The notes beneath the pieces are model-generated. The model was not told the DNA's origin and did not search any database. It saw only the letters and a program-made list of their open reading frames with translations. Both the position numbers and the translations under genes were made by a program. Positions 18,029 through 26,855 of a stretch of DNA of 64,000 nucleotides are shown here, in pieces (the first letter of the stretch is position 1; every line of letters starts with the position of its first letter). The DNA comes from Humibacillus xanthopallidus (GTDB taxonomy: Bacteria; Actinomycetota; Actinomycetes; Actinomycetales; Dermatophilaceae), in assembly GCF_006717145.1 (NCBI RefSeq), contig NZ_VFQF01000003.1:930001-994000 (forward strand). Reading direction: 5' to 3'.

Positions 18029-18978
18029 GTGATGAGCCGGCCGGCGACCTCGGCGTCCAGCGCAGCGGCGTGCGGGCTGAGCCGGGCGGGCCGACCCCGC
18101 AGCTGCTGCCAGCCCGACGGGCCCCAGTAGTCACCGTTGCGGGCCTCCGGAGACGCGGCTGCGGTGACGAGCGGCATTGCGCCACGGTGCTTTCCGTGCG
18201 CGAAGGAGCGAACGAGCGTGCGCGTGACCGGGTTGACGGCGGGCTGGTTCACCGCGATCGCGCGGGCCGGCGACAGCGTGTCGACGGCCGTGCCGGGGTG
18301 GGCGACGACCGAGCTCGCGCGCTGTGCACTCCTACTGCGCTGAGCCTCGAGGCGGCGAGCGAGCTCGAAGCCGAACGTCATGACGGCGAGCTTGGAGCGG
18401 GCGTACTTCGCAAGGTCGGACTGCGCCTCGTCCGGTCGGGGTACGGAGTCGGCCGGCTGGCGCACGCGCGAGTGGATGACGCTCCCGACATGGACGACCC
18501 GGCCGCCCGATGCGATCAGGGCGGGCAGCAGGTGAGCGATGAGGGCGAAGTGGCCGAGATGGTTGGTGCCCCAGTGCAGCTCGAGGCCGTCGGCGGTCGT
18601 CAGTGCGCGGTGACCCCGCTCCGCCCTCGGCTTCGACCAGTCGGGGAGTGCGACGACGGCGGCGTTGGCGACGAGGGCGTCGATGCGCGGCAGGGCGGCC
18701 AGCCGCTCTCCGGCATCGTGCACCGAGTCGAGGTGCGCGAGGTCGAGGGGCACGTGCTGGACCTGCGCGCCCGGGACGTGCAGCTCGATGCTGCGCCTCG
18801 CGCTCTCCGCGCGGTCGGCGTCGCGCGCCGCGATGATGACTGACGCGCCGAGCCGGGCGAGGTGCTCGGACGTGAAGTAGCCGAGCCCCGTGCTGCCGCC
18901 GGTGACGACGACCACGTGCCCGTCGAGGCGGGGTTGGTCAGGCCCGACGTGCCGAGTTGGCCGACGGGGGGAAGTCAT
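17989..18978 (-). CDS. Short-chain dehydrogenase/reductase
   Basis: 329 residues of Rossmann-fold SDR. The NAD(P) motif is VVVVTGGSTGLGYFTSEHLA near residue 25, VANAAV follows at about residue 110, and the catalytic Ser, Tyr and Lys are in VHVGSVIHS and YARSKLA. The arrangement is that of the WW-oxidoreductase/protochlorophyllide-reductase-like subgroup; substrate unknown. ATG overlaps the stop of the large membrane-protein gene upstream (ATGA), so the two are co-expressed. Confidence 0.85.
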   Translation of the reverse strand: MTSPRRPTRHVGPDQPRLDGHVVVVTGGSTGLGYFTSEHLARLGASVIIAARDADRAESARRSIELHVPGAQVQHVPLDLAHLDSVHDAGERLAALPRIDALVANAAVVALPDWSKPRAERGHRALTTADGLELHWGTNHLGHFALIAHLLPALIASGGRVVHVGSVIHSRVRQPADSVPRPDEAQSDLAKYARSKLAVMTFGFELARRLEAQRSRSAQRASSVVAHPGTAVDTLSPARAIAVNQPAVNPVTRTLVRSFAHGKHRGAMPLVTAAASPEARNGDYWGPSGWQQLRGRPARLSPHAAALDAEVAGRLITRSEELAGIRLPL

Positions 18979-21677
18979 GCGATCGCCGTGACGAGGACGA
19001 TCCACTCCTGCAGGTAGGTGGGCAGGTTCAGGTCCAGCGCGGCGACGTCGTCGTCCTTTGTCGGCGAGCACCGGAGCAGGACGGCTTCTGCCACTGTGGA
19101 CGCCACATCCTCCTGCTCCTCGGACGTGCAGCGGCGCAGGGCGGGTGTCGACGCAAGCCCGCGCTTCTCGAGCTCGGCCACTATCTCCACCGCCCACCGG
19201 GCGAGTGGCCGGCTGGCCGGTGCGTCGGGGTCCCCGGGCACGAGCAGCGTGGTCTGCAGGCTCTCGTGGAGCGTGCACACGTCGACGAGGTGGTCTGCGA
19301 CGCCCGTCGTGGTCCCGAGCACGAGAGCCAGCTCCCGCCGGTCCGTGGACGCGATGATGCGCGGTTGCACCAGACCGTTGGCCTTGAGGGCAGCGGCGAA
19401 GGTGGACAGCGGTTCCACCGCCAATAGGTCGGTCCGGGGAGCCTTGAGGAAGGCGCGGCGGTAGCCCTCACGCTTCCGGAAGGCATCAAGCTGTGGGTCG
19501 TCGTTCATCCAGTCCCGCAGATCCGGCATTCCGCTGGCGCGTCGCAGGAGGACGACCGCGTCCTCGTCGTCATCCAGGTTGACCACGGTGGGTGTCCAGA
19601 CGACGTCATTGCGGGAGGCCAAGGTGCAGGCGAGGTTGTACATCCCGAAGAGACTTGTGGGCTCGGGGCGTTCGGCATCGAGGCCGACGAGGTAGCGGAT
19701 GCCTGTCACATCATGGGCGAACTGCTTGTTCAAACCCTGCAGATCGGCATCCGTCGTGGTCTCGGTCTGGAGGTTCTCAAGCGAGTCCAGCGCGCTGCGC
19801 ACCAACTCCTGGGCAAGCGTCCGGGCCGCCCCTAATGCACCATCAGGTGCATACACCGCATTGAGTGCGATGACCGCCCGGGTGTACCTCGCGCGGAGGC
19901 GCAGGCCCAGGTGGGAGGTGCCTTCGGCGTCTGCAAGGGTCTCGTCGAAGCGGAGCAACCAGTCGCGGTACGCAACGAGGTCGTCGTAGGACGTCGAGCT
20001 GCGGTCGAGTGCGTGGCGGTAGGCGAGCGCCGCCGAGAGGTTGGCCGGGTCGGCGTCGACCGCCAGCGCCAGCCGGGCCCGCTTCTGCTCGATCGGTAGA
20101 CCGGGAACGGTTCCGAGGAACTGCAGGCCGATGCTGCGCCAGTCCGTCGCACCTGCGAGCCCCTGCGCCATGCTCGGGTGGTCGCGTGCCAGCGTCGCGA
20201 GGACGAACGATGCGGAGAAGGTGATGCCCGGATCTGGACCGACCTGCGCGGCAACGCTGCCGGTGCTGCTCGCGGATGCCGCGGCCTTGGCCGGCTGGCC
20301 GCCGGCGTCCTCCCGCGGAGCAGGTGGAAGGATCTGGTCGGGGCAGATGAGCGCGGATCGGACGGAGCGACCGTTGCGAGAGATCGAGATCGCCCGTTGC
20401 TCGGCAGGGCCCTCGAGTGCCACCGACCACGGGGTCACCCCTGAGACGCCGCGAATGAAGGACTTCAGGGCCTTGAGCACCGCGTTGTCGGGGAGGTCGG
20501 CGAAGGCACCCTCGAGGGCGGTGACATCGGCCCCCCGTGGCACCTCGAGGCCTTGTGGCTTCTCCGCGCCGAGCTCACCGAGCAGCGCGACGACAGCGCC
20601 CACGTCGGCAGCACTTGCCTTGTCCTCCGGTCCGGTCACGGAGACCGTCAGCCTGATCCGCGTCGCCAGCCACCACGCGAGCAGGGTCGCGCCGAGGCAC
20701 GACGTGAGGATGCCTACCGCGAGGACTCCCGCAGCGTCACCTTCGGCCGACAGCTGCGTCCCGGTCGTGGCGGTGAGGACCAGGGCGACCGCGGCGGCAG
20801 CCACGAGCACTGCCCCGGCGCCGATGAGCACGGGTAGCGAAGGGAATCGTCTCGCCTCATCGTCGGCACCTCGTGGGTCTCGGAGCATCGGGCCGGCGAT
20901 GAAGACGGCGAGCGCGCCAACGACAATCGCGAGGCCGAAGACGACTCCACCGTCCACCGGCGTCAGCGGCAGCTCGGCCACATCGGACAGGCTGATCGAG
21001 AGAAGGCCTGCGCCCGTCAGCAACCCCGCCAGCCCGGTCACGAGAACCCAGCCTCGCGTGGAGCGCGCGGACAGGTCATCCAACGGCCTCCACCGACGCG
21101 GAGCCAGGACGAGGAGCCGGGCGAGCACCAGCAGGACCGCGAGGACGCCGAGGAACGGGACCAGCAGGGCGGCCAGCGGCTTCAGCTGGCTCTCGAAGAA
21201 GGAGTCCCACTGGTCGAGCAGTGTCTGAGGCCCCGACTCGCCCAGGTGACCGTCGATCGCCGCCTGCGCGGAGGTGTGCACGGTTGTCGCAGCGGTGTTC
21301 TCGCGGTCGCTGGCCAGCGCCTCGGTGGCGGTTGCCTTGGCAGCTTCGTACTTGCCCTTGTCGAGCGACTTCTTGGCCGCAGCGGACTTCGCGAGCGAGG
21401 CCTGGACCGCCGCATTGGCCTTGGCGAAGGCCTCTGCACACGCCGAACCGTCGAGAGGTGGTGTCAGCCGTGCCTGGGCTATGACCCGCAGGGCTCGTTG
21501 AGGGAGCCCGTCCTCGACCAAGACCTGCGCGACGGCGCACGCCACCCCGGTGGCGTCCGCAGCCGAGGCGCTGGCCCCGCGTACCGGGGTCCACGCGAAC
21601 CACAGCACCGCGAGCAGGAGCGATGCGGCTGCCCGGTGGAGGACTCGCCGCCCGACCGGTACGCGGTGTCCAGCCAT
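18975..21677 (-). CDS. Large membrane protein of unknown function with TPR-like C-terminus
   Basis: About 900 residues, not recognised as a whole. Residues 10-35 are a signal or membrane anchor. Residues about 35-150 are an extracellular Ala/Lys-rich helical region. Four or five membrane segments lie between about 165 and 345 (LAALLVPFLGVLAVLLVLARLLV and others). The rest is probably cytoplasmic. Near residue 700 it has YNLACTLASRNDVVW, then VVLLRRASGMPDLRDWMNDD, resembling the end-of-group TPR segment. ATG 21677 chosen for AGGGGAGGGG just upstream. Codon use looks less strict than in the neighbours (more A/T third positions), which may mean recent transfer. Paired with an SDR gene. Confidence 0.75.
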   Translation of the reverse strand: MAGHRVPVGRRVLHRAAASLLLAVLWFAWTPVRGASASAADATGVACAVAQVLVEDGLPQRALRVIAQARLTPPLDGSACAEAFAKANAAVQASLAKSAAAKKSLDKGKYEAAKATATEALASDRENTAATTVHTSAQAAIDGHLGESGPQTLLDQWDSFFESQLKPLAALLVPFLGVLAVLLVLARLLVLAPRRWRPLDDLSARSTRGWVLVTGLAGLLTGAGLLSISLSDVAELPLTPVDGGVVFGLAIVVGALAVFIAGPMLRDPRGADDEARRFPSLPVLIGAGAVLVAAAAVALVLTATTGTQLSAEGDAAGVLAVGILTSCLGATLLAWWLATRIRLTVSVTGPEDKASAADVGAVVALLGELGAEKPQGLEVPRGADVTALEGAFADLPDNAVLKALKSFIRGVSGVTPWSVALEGPAEQRAISISRNGRSVRSALICPDQILPPAPREDAGGQPAKAAASASSTGSVAAQVGPDPGITFSASFVLATLARDHPSMAQGLAGATDWRSIGLQFLGTVPGLPIEQKRARLALAVDADPANLSAALAYRHALDRSSTSYDDLVAYRDWLLRFDETLADAEGTSHLGLRLRARYTRAVIALNAVYAPDGALGAARTLAQELVRSALDSLENLQTETTTDADLQGLNKQFAHDVTGIRYLVGLDAERPEPTSLFGMYNLACTLASRNDVVWTPTVVNLDDDEDAVVLLRRASGMPDLRDWMNDDPQLDAFRKREGYRRAFLKAPRTDLLAVEPLSTFAAALKANGLVQPRIIASTDRRELALVLGTTTGVADHLVDVCTLHESLQTTLLVPGDPDAPASRPLARWAVEIVAELEKRGLASTPALRRCTSEEQEDVASTVAEAVLLRCSPTKDDDVAALDLNLPTYLQEWIVLVTAIA

Positions 21678-21840
21678 CGCCCCTCCCCTGTAGAACCCCA
21701 TCGCCCCGCCCCCAACGGTGTGGGTCTCATGCTCCTCCTCTCCCGAGCCGGGCGGGGCAGGTTCGACCAATCAGGACACTTCGGGCCACGCGGCATACGG
21801 CGTCGGTGGGAAGTCGGTGGGAGGTCGGTAAGAGAGCCGC

Positions 21841-22293
21841 TCAGGGCTCGAGGAGGACGGGGCCCGGCCCGCGCGCGGCTAGGGTGTCGTCGGGGTTGCT
21901 GAGGGCGCAGGTGCGCAGGCTGAGGCAGCCGCACCCGATGCACGAGTCGAGCTGGTCGCGTAGCCGCTCGATGCTGTGGATCTGCTCGTCGAGGCGACGC
22001 CGCCAGGATCGCGAGAGCCGTGCCCAGTCGCCGGCCGTCGGCGTGCGTGACTGCGGGAGCCTCGCGAGGGCCGTGGCGATCTCGTCGAGGGACAGGCCGA
22101 CGCGTTGGGCCGCGCGGATGAACGACACCCGGCGGATGGTGGCGCGGTCGTAGCGGCGCTGGTTGCCGGTCGTGCGATCCGAGGTGATGAGGCCGAGCTC
22201 CTCCCAGTAGCGCAGGGCCGACGTCGCGACGCCCGTGCGCTCGGCGACCTGCCCGATGCTGAGGGTGGGGTGCAAGGTCGTGCCGTGTGCCAC
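21841..22293 (-). CDS. soxR: SoxR, redox-sensitive MerR-family activator
   Basis: 150 residues. MerR-type DNA-binding domain LSIGQVAERTGVATSALRYWEELGLI at residues 10-35, dimerisation helix, then the SoxR-specific [2Fe-2S] ligand set CIGCGCLSLRTC (C-x2-C-x-C-x5-C) near residue 120. It senses redox-cycling compounds through cluster oxidation; in actinomycetes targets are usually a few oxidoreductase or export genes. GTG 22293 chosen because it starts 2 bases after the previous stop; the longer frame overlaps that gene. No SoxR-type promoter was found beside it. Confidence 0.92.
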   Translation of the reverse strand: MAHGTTLHPTLSIGQVAERTGVATSALRYWEELGLITSDRTTGNQRRYDRATIRRVSFIRAAQRVGLSLDEIATALARLPQSRTPTAGDWARLSRSWRRRLDEQIHSIERLRDQLDSCIGCGCLSLRTCALSNPDDTLAARGPGPVLLEP

Positions 22294-22295
22294 GG

Positions 22296-22871
22296 TCAGG
22301 CGATCCTCGCCTCGGCGAGCCGCGCGACGATCTCCTCGACGGTCTCGTCGGGTGTCTGCTGCGAGCTGTCGAGCCACAGGCCGATGTGGGGCGTCTCGGT
22401 GCGCACCTTGTGGTCGAAGTCGCGGATCGACCACAGGTCGCCGTAGCCGACCTTGACGCGCTCGGCCTCGCGCTGCATGACGGTTCCGACATCGGGGGCG
22501 AGCATGACGAGGCTGAGGGGACGCGCGCGCAGCTGGTCGAGGAAGGGCTGGAGCGTCGCACCGACGAAGAGGTCCTGAACGACGACCGTGAAGCCGGCCT
22601 CGGCATAGAGGTTGGCAGAGTGTGCCGTGATCGTGTGGCGCAGGGCGAGCTGGCGCTCGGCCTCCGGGTCGCCGTAGGGCGACATGTCGACGCGTCCGCG
22701 CACGACCACCCGCCGGAACTCGTCGCCGCGCAGGTGCACGGCACGCGAGAACCGCTCGGCGAGCAGCTGGGAGACCGTCGACTTGCCCGCTGCCATGACG
22801 CCGGTGACGACGATGATCTGGGGGAGGTCGACGGCGGTGTGGAGGGGCGGCCGTTCGCTCACACCCGTCAC
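22296..22871 (-). CDS. P-loop phosphotransferase-like ATP-binding protein
   Basis: 191 residues. Walker A GVMAAGKST lies at about residue 24. The middle part (VHLRGDEFRRVVVRGRVDMSP, FTVVVQDLF) resembles the chloramphenicol phosphotransferase/zeta-toxin-like kinase group, so it is probably a small-molecule kinase; the substrate is unknown. First gene of a two-gene unit with soxR (2-bp gap). GTG 22871 with an alternative GTG nine bases later. Confidence 0.75.
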   Translation of the reverse strand: MTGVSERPPLHTAVDLPQIIVVTGVMAAGKSTVSQLLAERFSRAVHLRGDEFRRVVVRGRVDMSPYGDPEAERQLALRHTITAHSANLYAEAGFTVVVQDLFVGATLQPFLDQLRARPLSLVMLAPDVGTVMQREAERVKVGYGDLWSIRDFDHKVRTETPHIGLWLDSSQQTPDETVEEIVARLAEARIA

Positions 22872-23228
22872 CCTAGGGGGCGCTGCCCGACCCTGTCGTC
22901 AGGCTTCAGGTGGAGTTCAAGTTGTGATCATCGAGGTGCAGCGAACCGACGGACCGCCACGACTTGTCACCCCTGACCCACCGCATGCTCAGCCGAGCAC
23001 CAACACCCGTGGTCGTGGCGGTCCGTATGCCGTTGAGCGGGTGCCGTGCGTTGGGGAGGGTGTTCGGGAGGGCGCCGGGTGATCGGGAGCGGCATCGGCG
23101 GCGCCAACGGCATACGGCAGGAAACGATGGGCTGGGACAGGCGCCGACGCTCCACGCCGCTCCCGACCACCCGCCGCCCAAAGGCCCAGCCATCCGTAGG
23201 TGCCGGCGAGCGTCAAACCGGAGCGGGC
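22872..23228. other. 357-bp gene-free region with a 14-bp inverted repeat
   Basis: No convincing reading frame. CGGACCGCCACGAC (22950-22963) and its exact complement (23012-23025) form a 14-bp inverted repeat with a 48-base centre. Two copies of the GTATGCC/GGCATAC word lie at 23025 and 23109. It separates the 3' end of the signalling operon from the promoter side of the kinase-soxR unit, so it may hold that promoter and an operon terminator. Confidence 0.45.
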
Positions 23229-24152
23229 TCAGGCGTAGGCCTCGACCTCGTCAGGGGTCGCCTTGCGCACGACGATGCGGGTCCACGCCCCGACGTAGAG
23301 CCGGTCGTCGTCGCTCAGCTCGGTGCGCGGCCCGACGGCGATCGCCTTCTCGGGCAGCGGTCCCGCCGCGGGGGCGACATAGGTGCCGTTGGACGAGCCG
23401 AGGTCCTCGACGAACCAGCGCGAGCCGTCGGTCGTGAGCTGGGCGTGACGGCGGCTGACGCCGGGGTCGGACGACAGGTCGAGCTCGGGGTGGGTGTTGC
23501 GGCTCGTCGAGACGCGGCCGAGCAGGACGCTCTTGCTGCGCAGGGGCACGATGACCGGCAGGCCCGGGGAGGGGCAGGGGTCCTCGGCCTCCTGGGTCTT
23601 GTACCAGTCCGGGTCGATCCAGACCTCGGCCAGCCACTCGAAGGTGGTCGACGGCCCTCCGCCGCCGGCCGCACCCGCCGCGCCCGCCGACCCCGACGCA
23701 CCCGCACCGTCGGACGCCTCGCCCTCGTCGCTCGGAGCCGAGGGGTCGCGCGGCATCGCGCCGGTCGTGAAGTCGTAGCCGCAGGCCTCGCAGAAGAGGG
23801 CGCCGTCGGCGTTCTCGGTGTGGCAGTTGGGGCACTCGAGGGTCGTGGGCCCGGCGGCCGCACCCGCGGCGCCGCCGCCACCCTCGGCCGCACCGGCAGC
23901 CCCACCAGCAGCCCCGGAGCCGGGCGGCGGCTCGAGGTCGAGCGATGACCCGGACGGAGAGCCGGCCGCAGCCCCGGACGCGGTCGCGGAGCCGGACGGC
24001 ACCGCCGGTCCAGCCGTCCCAGACGTCCCAGCCGTCCCAGACACCCCGACGGGCGACGCAGCGGGCTGCGCCGACAGGTCGATGGGGGAGCCACAGGTGT
24101 CGCAGTAGTCCTCGGACTCCGACGTGTGCCCGTTGGGGCAGACCGCACTCAC
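23229..24152 (-). CDS. FHA-domain protein with two zinc ribbons
   Basis: 307 residues. Zinc ribbon 1 at residues 5-20 (CPNGHTSESEDYCDTCG). Then an Ala/Gly/Ser-rich linker. Zinc ribbon 2 near residue 101 (CPNCHTENADGALFCEACG). Then an FHA domain from about residue 205: LLGRVSTSRNTHPELDL, SRRHAQL and DLGSSNGTYV carry the phosphothreonine-binding Arg, Ser and Asn. It should bind a phosphorylated partner, plausibly the kinase of this operon. The N-terminal ETTS-type phosphosite of GarA/OdhI is not present, so it is not a simple GarA. Last gene of the operon; its GTG overlaps the VWA stop. Confidence 0.88.
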   Translation of the reverse strand: MSAVCPNGHTSESEDYCDTCGSPIDLSAQPAASPVGVSGTAGTSGTAGPAVPSGSATASGAAAGSPSGSSLDLEPPPGSGAAGGAAGAAEGGGGAAGAAAGPTTLECPNCHTENADGALFCEACGYDFTTGAMPRDPSAPSDEGEASDGAGASGSAGAAGAAGGGGPSTTFEWLAEVWIDPDWYKTQEAEDPCPSPGLPVIVPLRSKSVLLGRVSTSRNTHPELDLSSDPGVSRRHAQLTTDGSRWFVEDLGSSNGTYVAPAAGPLPEKAIAVGPRTELSDDDRLYVGAWTRIVVRKATPDEVEAYA

Positions 24153-25438
24153 CGGCGCACCCGGCTCGTCTTCGTCGAGGCCGTGTCGAGCGACATCTCG
24201 TCGATCTTGGTGACCCCCTTCTTGAGGCGCACCGTGCCGGTGTCAGCGTCGTCGATCTCGACGACCTTGCGCAGGCGCGTCGTCATCTCCTCGTTGCCGG
24301 TGGCGCTCGCGAGCTGGACCGCGCGGCCCAGCTTGGCCGTCGCGACCTCGTCCTGGCCGGACGCCTTGGCGGCGAGGCCGTCCTGGATCATCTGCGCGAG
24401 CTCGGCCTGCCCGGTGTAGGCGGCCACCGCGGGATCGATGCGCGTCGTCAGGGCCTCGTCGTTGCTCCACCGGGCCTTGACGAGAGCCTGCGTGACCGGC
24501 TCGCCGCCGAGCGTGATCTGCACCCGCGCCGCCAGCTGCTCCTGCCCCAGCGTGCGGGCGGGCAGGCGCACGGCGACGTGGTAGTCGCGGCTCTCGTCGG
24601 ACCAGGCGCCGGTCGGGTAGGCCCCGGTCAGCGGGTTGACCTCGGTGCGCCGGCTCGAGAGGTCCTCGAGGGTCGGTGACACCTGCTTGACGAAGAGCAG
24701 CTCGGCGCCCTGCGGCACCCAGACGCGCAGCTCGGCGTTCGCGACGCCGCGTGCCATCGATGCGCGCATCATCGCCTCGAACTCCGCCGCCATCTCCTCC
24801 GGCGCCGGGATGAGGTCGACGGTGCCGAGCAGCGCCGACGCGATGCCGCGCACCTCCTCGACCCGCCACTGATCGCCGACACCGCGGCAGTCGCACTGGA
24901 AGACGCCGATGCAGCTCTGCACCGCGGCGGCCAGCGACTGCGGCGTCTCGCCCTCGTTGACGCCGTCGGTGAGCAGGATCGCGTGCCGCTTCGTCACGTG
25001 TGGGACCGTCGCGAAGATCTGGCGCGCCAGCGTCAGCCACGTGCCCATCGCCGTGCCGCCTTGGGCACGCAGCCCCTCGATCGCGCGCGTGGCCTCGCCG
25101 CGCGTGTGCGACGACATCGGCACGAGCGCGCCCTGGTGGCTGTAGGGGTAGATGATCTGCGCGGTGCCGTTGCCCGAGACGATCGAGAAGAGCGTGCCGT
25201 CGGTGATCTCGGCGAGCGCCGCCTTGGCCGCCTCGCCGGCGGCCTGGACCCCGCGCCGGCCCATCGAGCCGGACGTGTCGATGAGGATGACCTCCGCCGC
25301 GGAGCCCGGGGCGATCGGAGCCGTGCCCGAGCCCGCAGCCGAGGCGCCGGTCGAGGTCACGCGGACGATGGCGTGCAGGTCGGTGCCGCCATCGGGCAGG
25401 AACTCGTTCTGGAACACCTCAGCGGTGAAGTCAGCCAT
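24149..25438 (-). CDS. VWA-domain protein
   Basis: 429 residues. Starts MADFTAEVFQNEFLPDGGTD. The von Willebrand A domain begins near residue 45 with the metal-site motif VILIDTSGSMGRRG (DxSxS), completed by GGTAMGTW and LLTDGVNEG. A beta-rich middle and a C-terminal helical region follow (AELAQMIQDGLAAKASGQDEVATAKLGRAVQLA). No signal peptide, so it is cytoplasmic. Cytoplasmic VWA proteins commonly scaffold complexes with AAA ATPases or phospho-signalling proteins; here both are in the same operon. ATG 25438 chosen over a longer frame, as it overlaps the PP2C stop by 8 bp. Confidence 0.88.
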   Translation of the reverse strand: MADFTAEVFQNEFLPDGGTDLHAIVRVTSTGASAAGSGTAPIAPGSAAEVILIDTSGSMGRRGVQAAGEAAKAALAEITDGTLFSIVSGNGTAQIIYPYSHQGALVPMSSHTRGEATRAIEGLRAQGGTAMGTWLTLARQIFATVPHVTKRHAILLTDGVNEGETPQSLAAAVQSCIGVFQCDCRGVGDQWRVEEVRGIASALLGTVDLIPAPEEMAAEFEAMMRASMARGVANAELRVWVPQGAELLFVKQVSPTLEDLSSRRTEVNPLTGAYPTGAWSDESRDYHVAVRLPARTLGQEQLAARVQITLGGEPVTQALVKARWSNDEALTTRIDPAVAAYTGQAELAQMIQDGLAAKASGQDEVATAKLGRAVQLASATGNEEMTTRLRKVVEIDDADTGTVRLKKGVTKIDEMSLDTASTKTSRVRR

Positions 25439-26855
25439 TGATCGGAGCCCCTTCCTCGGGGGCGGCCGTCTCGGCAGCCCCGTGCGTGTCATTCGATCCT
25501 TGTCCAGCCAGTCTCGCAAGAGCAACCGTGATGTTGTCGCGGCCCCCCTGCTCGTTGGCGAAGTCGACGAGCGACTGGGCGAGCACCACGGGCTCCTCGC
25601 CGACGCGGGCTGCCCTCTCGCGCAACAGGTTCCGCAGGTCCTCGGCCTCTGAGCAGTAGTTCCACAGGCCGTCGGAGCAGACCATGAGCCAGCCGCTCGT
25701 CGGGGTCAGGGTCGTCAGGTGCGGCGTCAGGTCGTCGGGCGAGTCCTTGCCGAGCCAGCGGGTGATGGAGTGCGCGTGCGGGCCCGACTCCGCCGCGACC
25801 CGCGACACGCCGTTGGTCATCTCCTCCTGGGCGAAGGAGTCGTCACGCCCGAGCTGGGCCGCGGGCTCGGCGTCGGCGTCGGGGAACCAGTAGACGCGGC
25901 TGTCGCCGACGTTGCCCGCGACGATGATGCCGTCCTCGACGACGGCGGCCGCGAAGGTGCACGACGGCGGGTTGGGCACGTCGTCGTCGACGGTGACGCT
26001 CACCGCGGCGTTCGCCTCGTGGACCGCGAGGGTGAGCGCCCGGCCCGCCGCCGCGGCCCAGGCGTCGGGGGTTCCGGCGCCCTTGGGGAACGGCTGGTCG
26101 AGCACGCCCCGTGCCGCCTGGGCGGCCGCGAGCGATGCGATGTGGGAGTCCGTCGCCATCGAGACGCCGTCACAGACGACGAGCACCGCGCGTGACCCGG
26201 CCGGCTCGGCGGCTCGCAACGCCATGGCGTCCTCGTTCCGCGTATGCCGTTTGCCGATGTCGCAGACGCCACCGACCCAGGTGGCCGCTGCGTCCGTGAC
26301 GTGGAAACGCGGGTCCGGGGGCGGCGTGCCACAGTGGTCGCAGTAGCCGTCGACGATGTGGCCGAGCCCGCAGGCCTGGCACAGCGTGTCATCGCCCGCG
26401 TCTGCGCCGCCGACGGCCGCCGACGGCACCGGGCCGGTCCACCCGACGTCGAGCGGCGACTCCTCGCCCGCCGGGGCGGTCTGCGGCGTCGCGACCGCGA
26501 CCAGTCCGTCAGCAGCTGCCCCCGCGCCGTCGTGCGAGACAGGAGCGGCCTGTCCTGCCTGACCGGCCGCACCCGCCTGTGCCACCGGCCCGCCCGCGGC
26601 CGCCGGAGAAGGCCCGCCGGACGGCATACCGGCGGGGGCGACCGCCTGCGGGAAGAGGCTCGCCTGCGGCAGCCCGGACGGGGGCAGCGTGGCTCCGGGC
26701 GCGTTGAGGTCGTTGCCGCACGCCTCGCAGAAGCTCGCCTCGGCGGGATTGGCCGCGCCGCACACCGGGCAGCTGCGCTCGCCGGGCTGGGTCGCCTCGG
26801 AGGCGGCGGCGGGCAGCGGGGCGGACGCAGGCGCGCCCGTCGGGGTGTCGGTCAC
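25431..26855 (-). CDS. PP2C-type Ser/Thr phosphatase with two zinc ribbons
   Basis: 474 residues. Zinc ribbon 1 near residue 29 (CPVCGAANPAEASFCEACG) and ribbon 2 near residue 160 (CQACGLGHIVDGYCDHCG) are separated by a Pro/Ala-rich linker. The PP2C domain runs from about residue 190 to 455: DIGKRHTRNEDAM, VVCDGVSMATDSH (the usual DGMGGH is altered), NVGDSRVYW, CSDGLWNY, and GGRDNITVALARL supply the metal-binding aspartates. It is expected to reverse phosphorylation by the operon's kinase. Its GTG overlaps the kinase stop. Confidence 0.9.
   Translation of the reverse strand: MTDTPTGAPASAPLPAAASEATQPGERSCPVCGAANPAEASFCEACGNDLNAPGATLPPSGLPQASLFPQAVAPAGMPSGGPSPAAAGGPVAQAGAAGQAGQAAPVSHDGAGAAADGLVAVATPQTAPAGEESPLDVGWTGPVPSAAVGGADAGDDTLCQACGLGHIVDGYCDHCGTPPPDPRFHVTDAAATWVGGVCDIGKRHTRNEDAMALRAAEPAGSRAVLVVCDGVSMATDSHIASLAAAQAARGVLDQPFPKGAGTPDAWAAAAGRALTLAVHEANAAVSVTVDDDVPNPPSCTFAAAVVEDGIIVAGNVGDSRVYWFPDADAEPAAQLGRDDSFAQEEMTNGVSRVAAESGPHAHSITRWLGKDSPDDLTPHLTTLTPTSGWLMVCSDGLWNYCSEAEDLRNLLRERAARVGEEPVVLAQSLVDFANEQGGRDNITVALARLAGQGSNDTHGAAETAAPEEGAPING

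Noticed and set aside
23229-24152. GarA/OdhI identity for the FHA protein
   Set aside because: The N-terminal ETT phosphosite is missing and two zinc ribbons are present; the size is also double.
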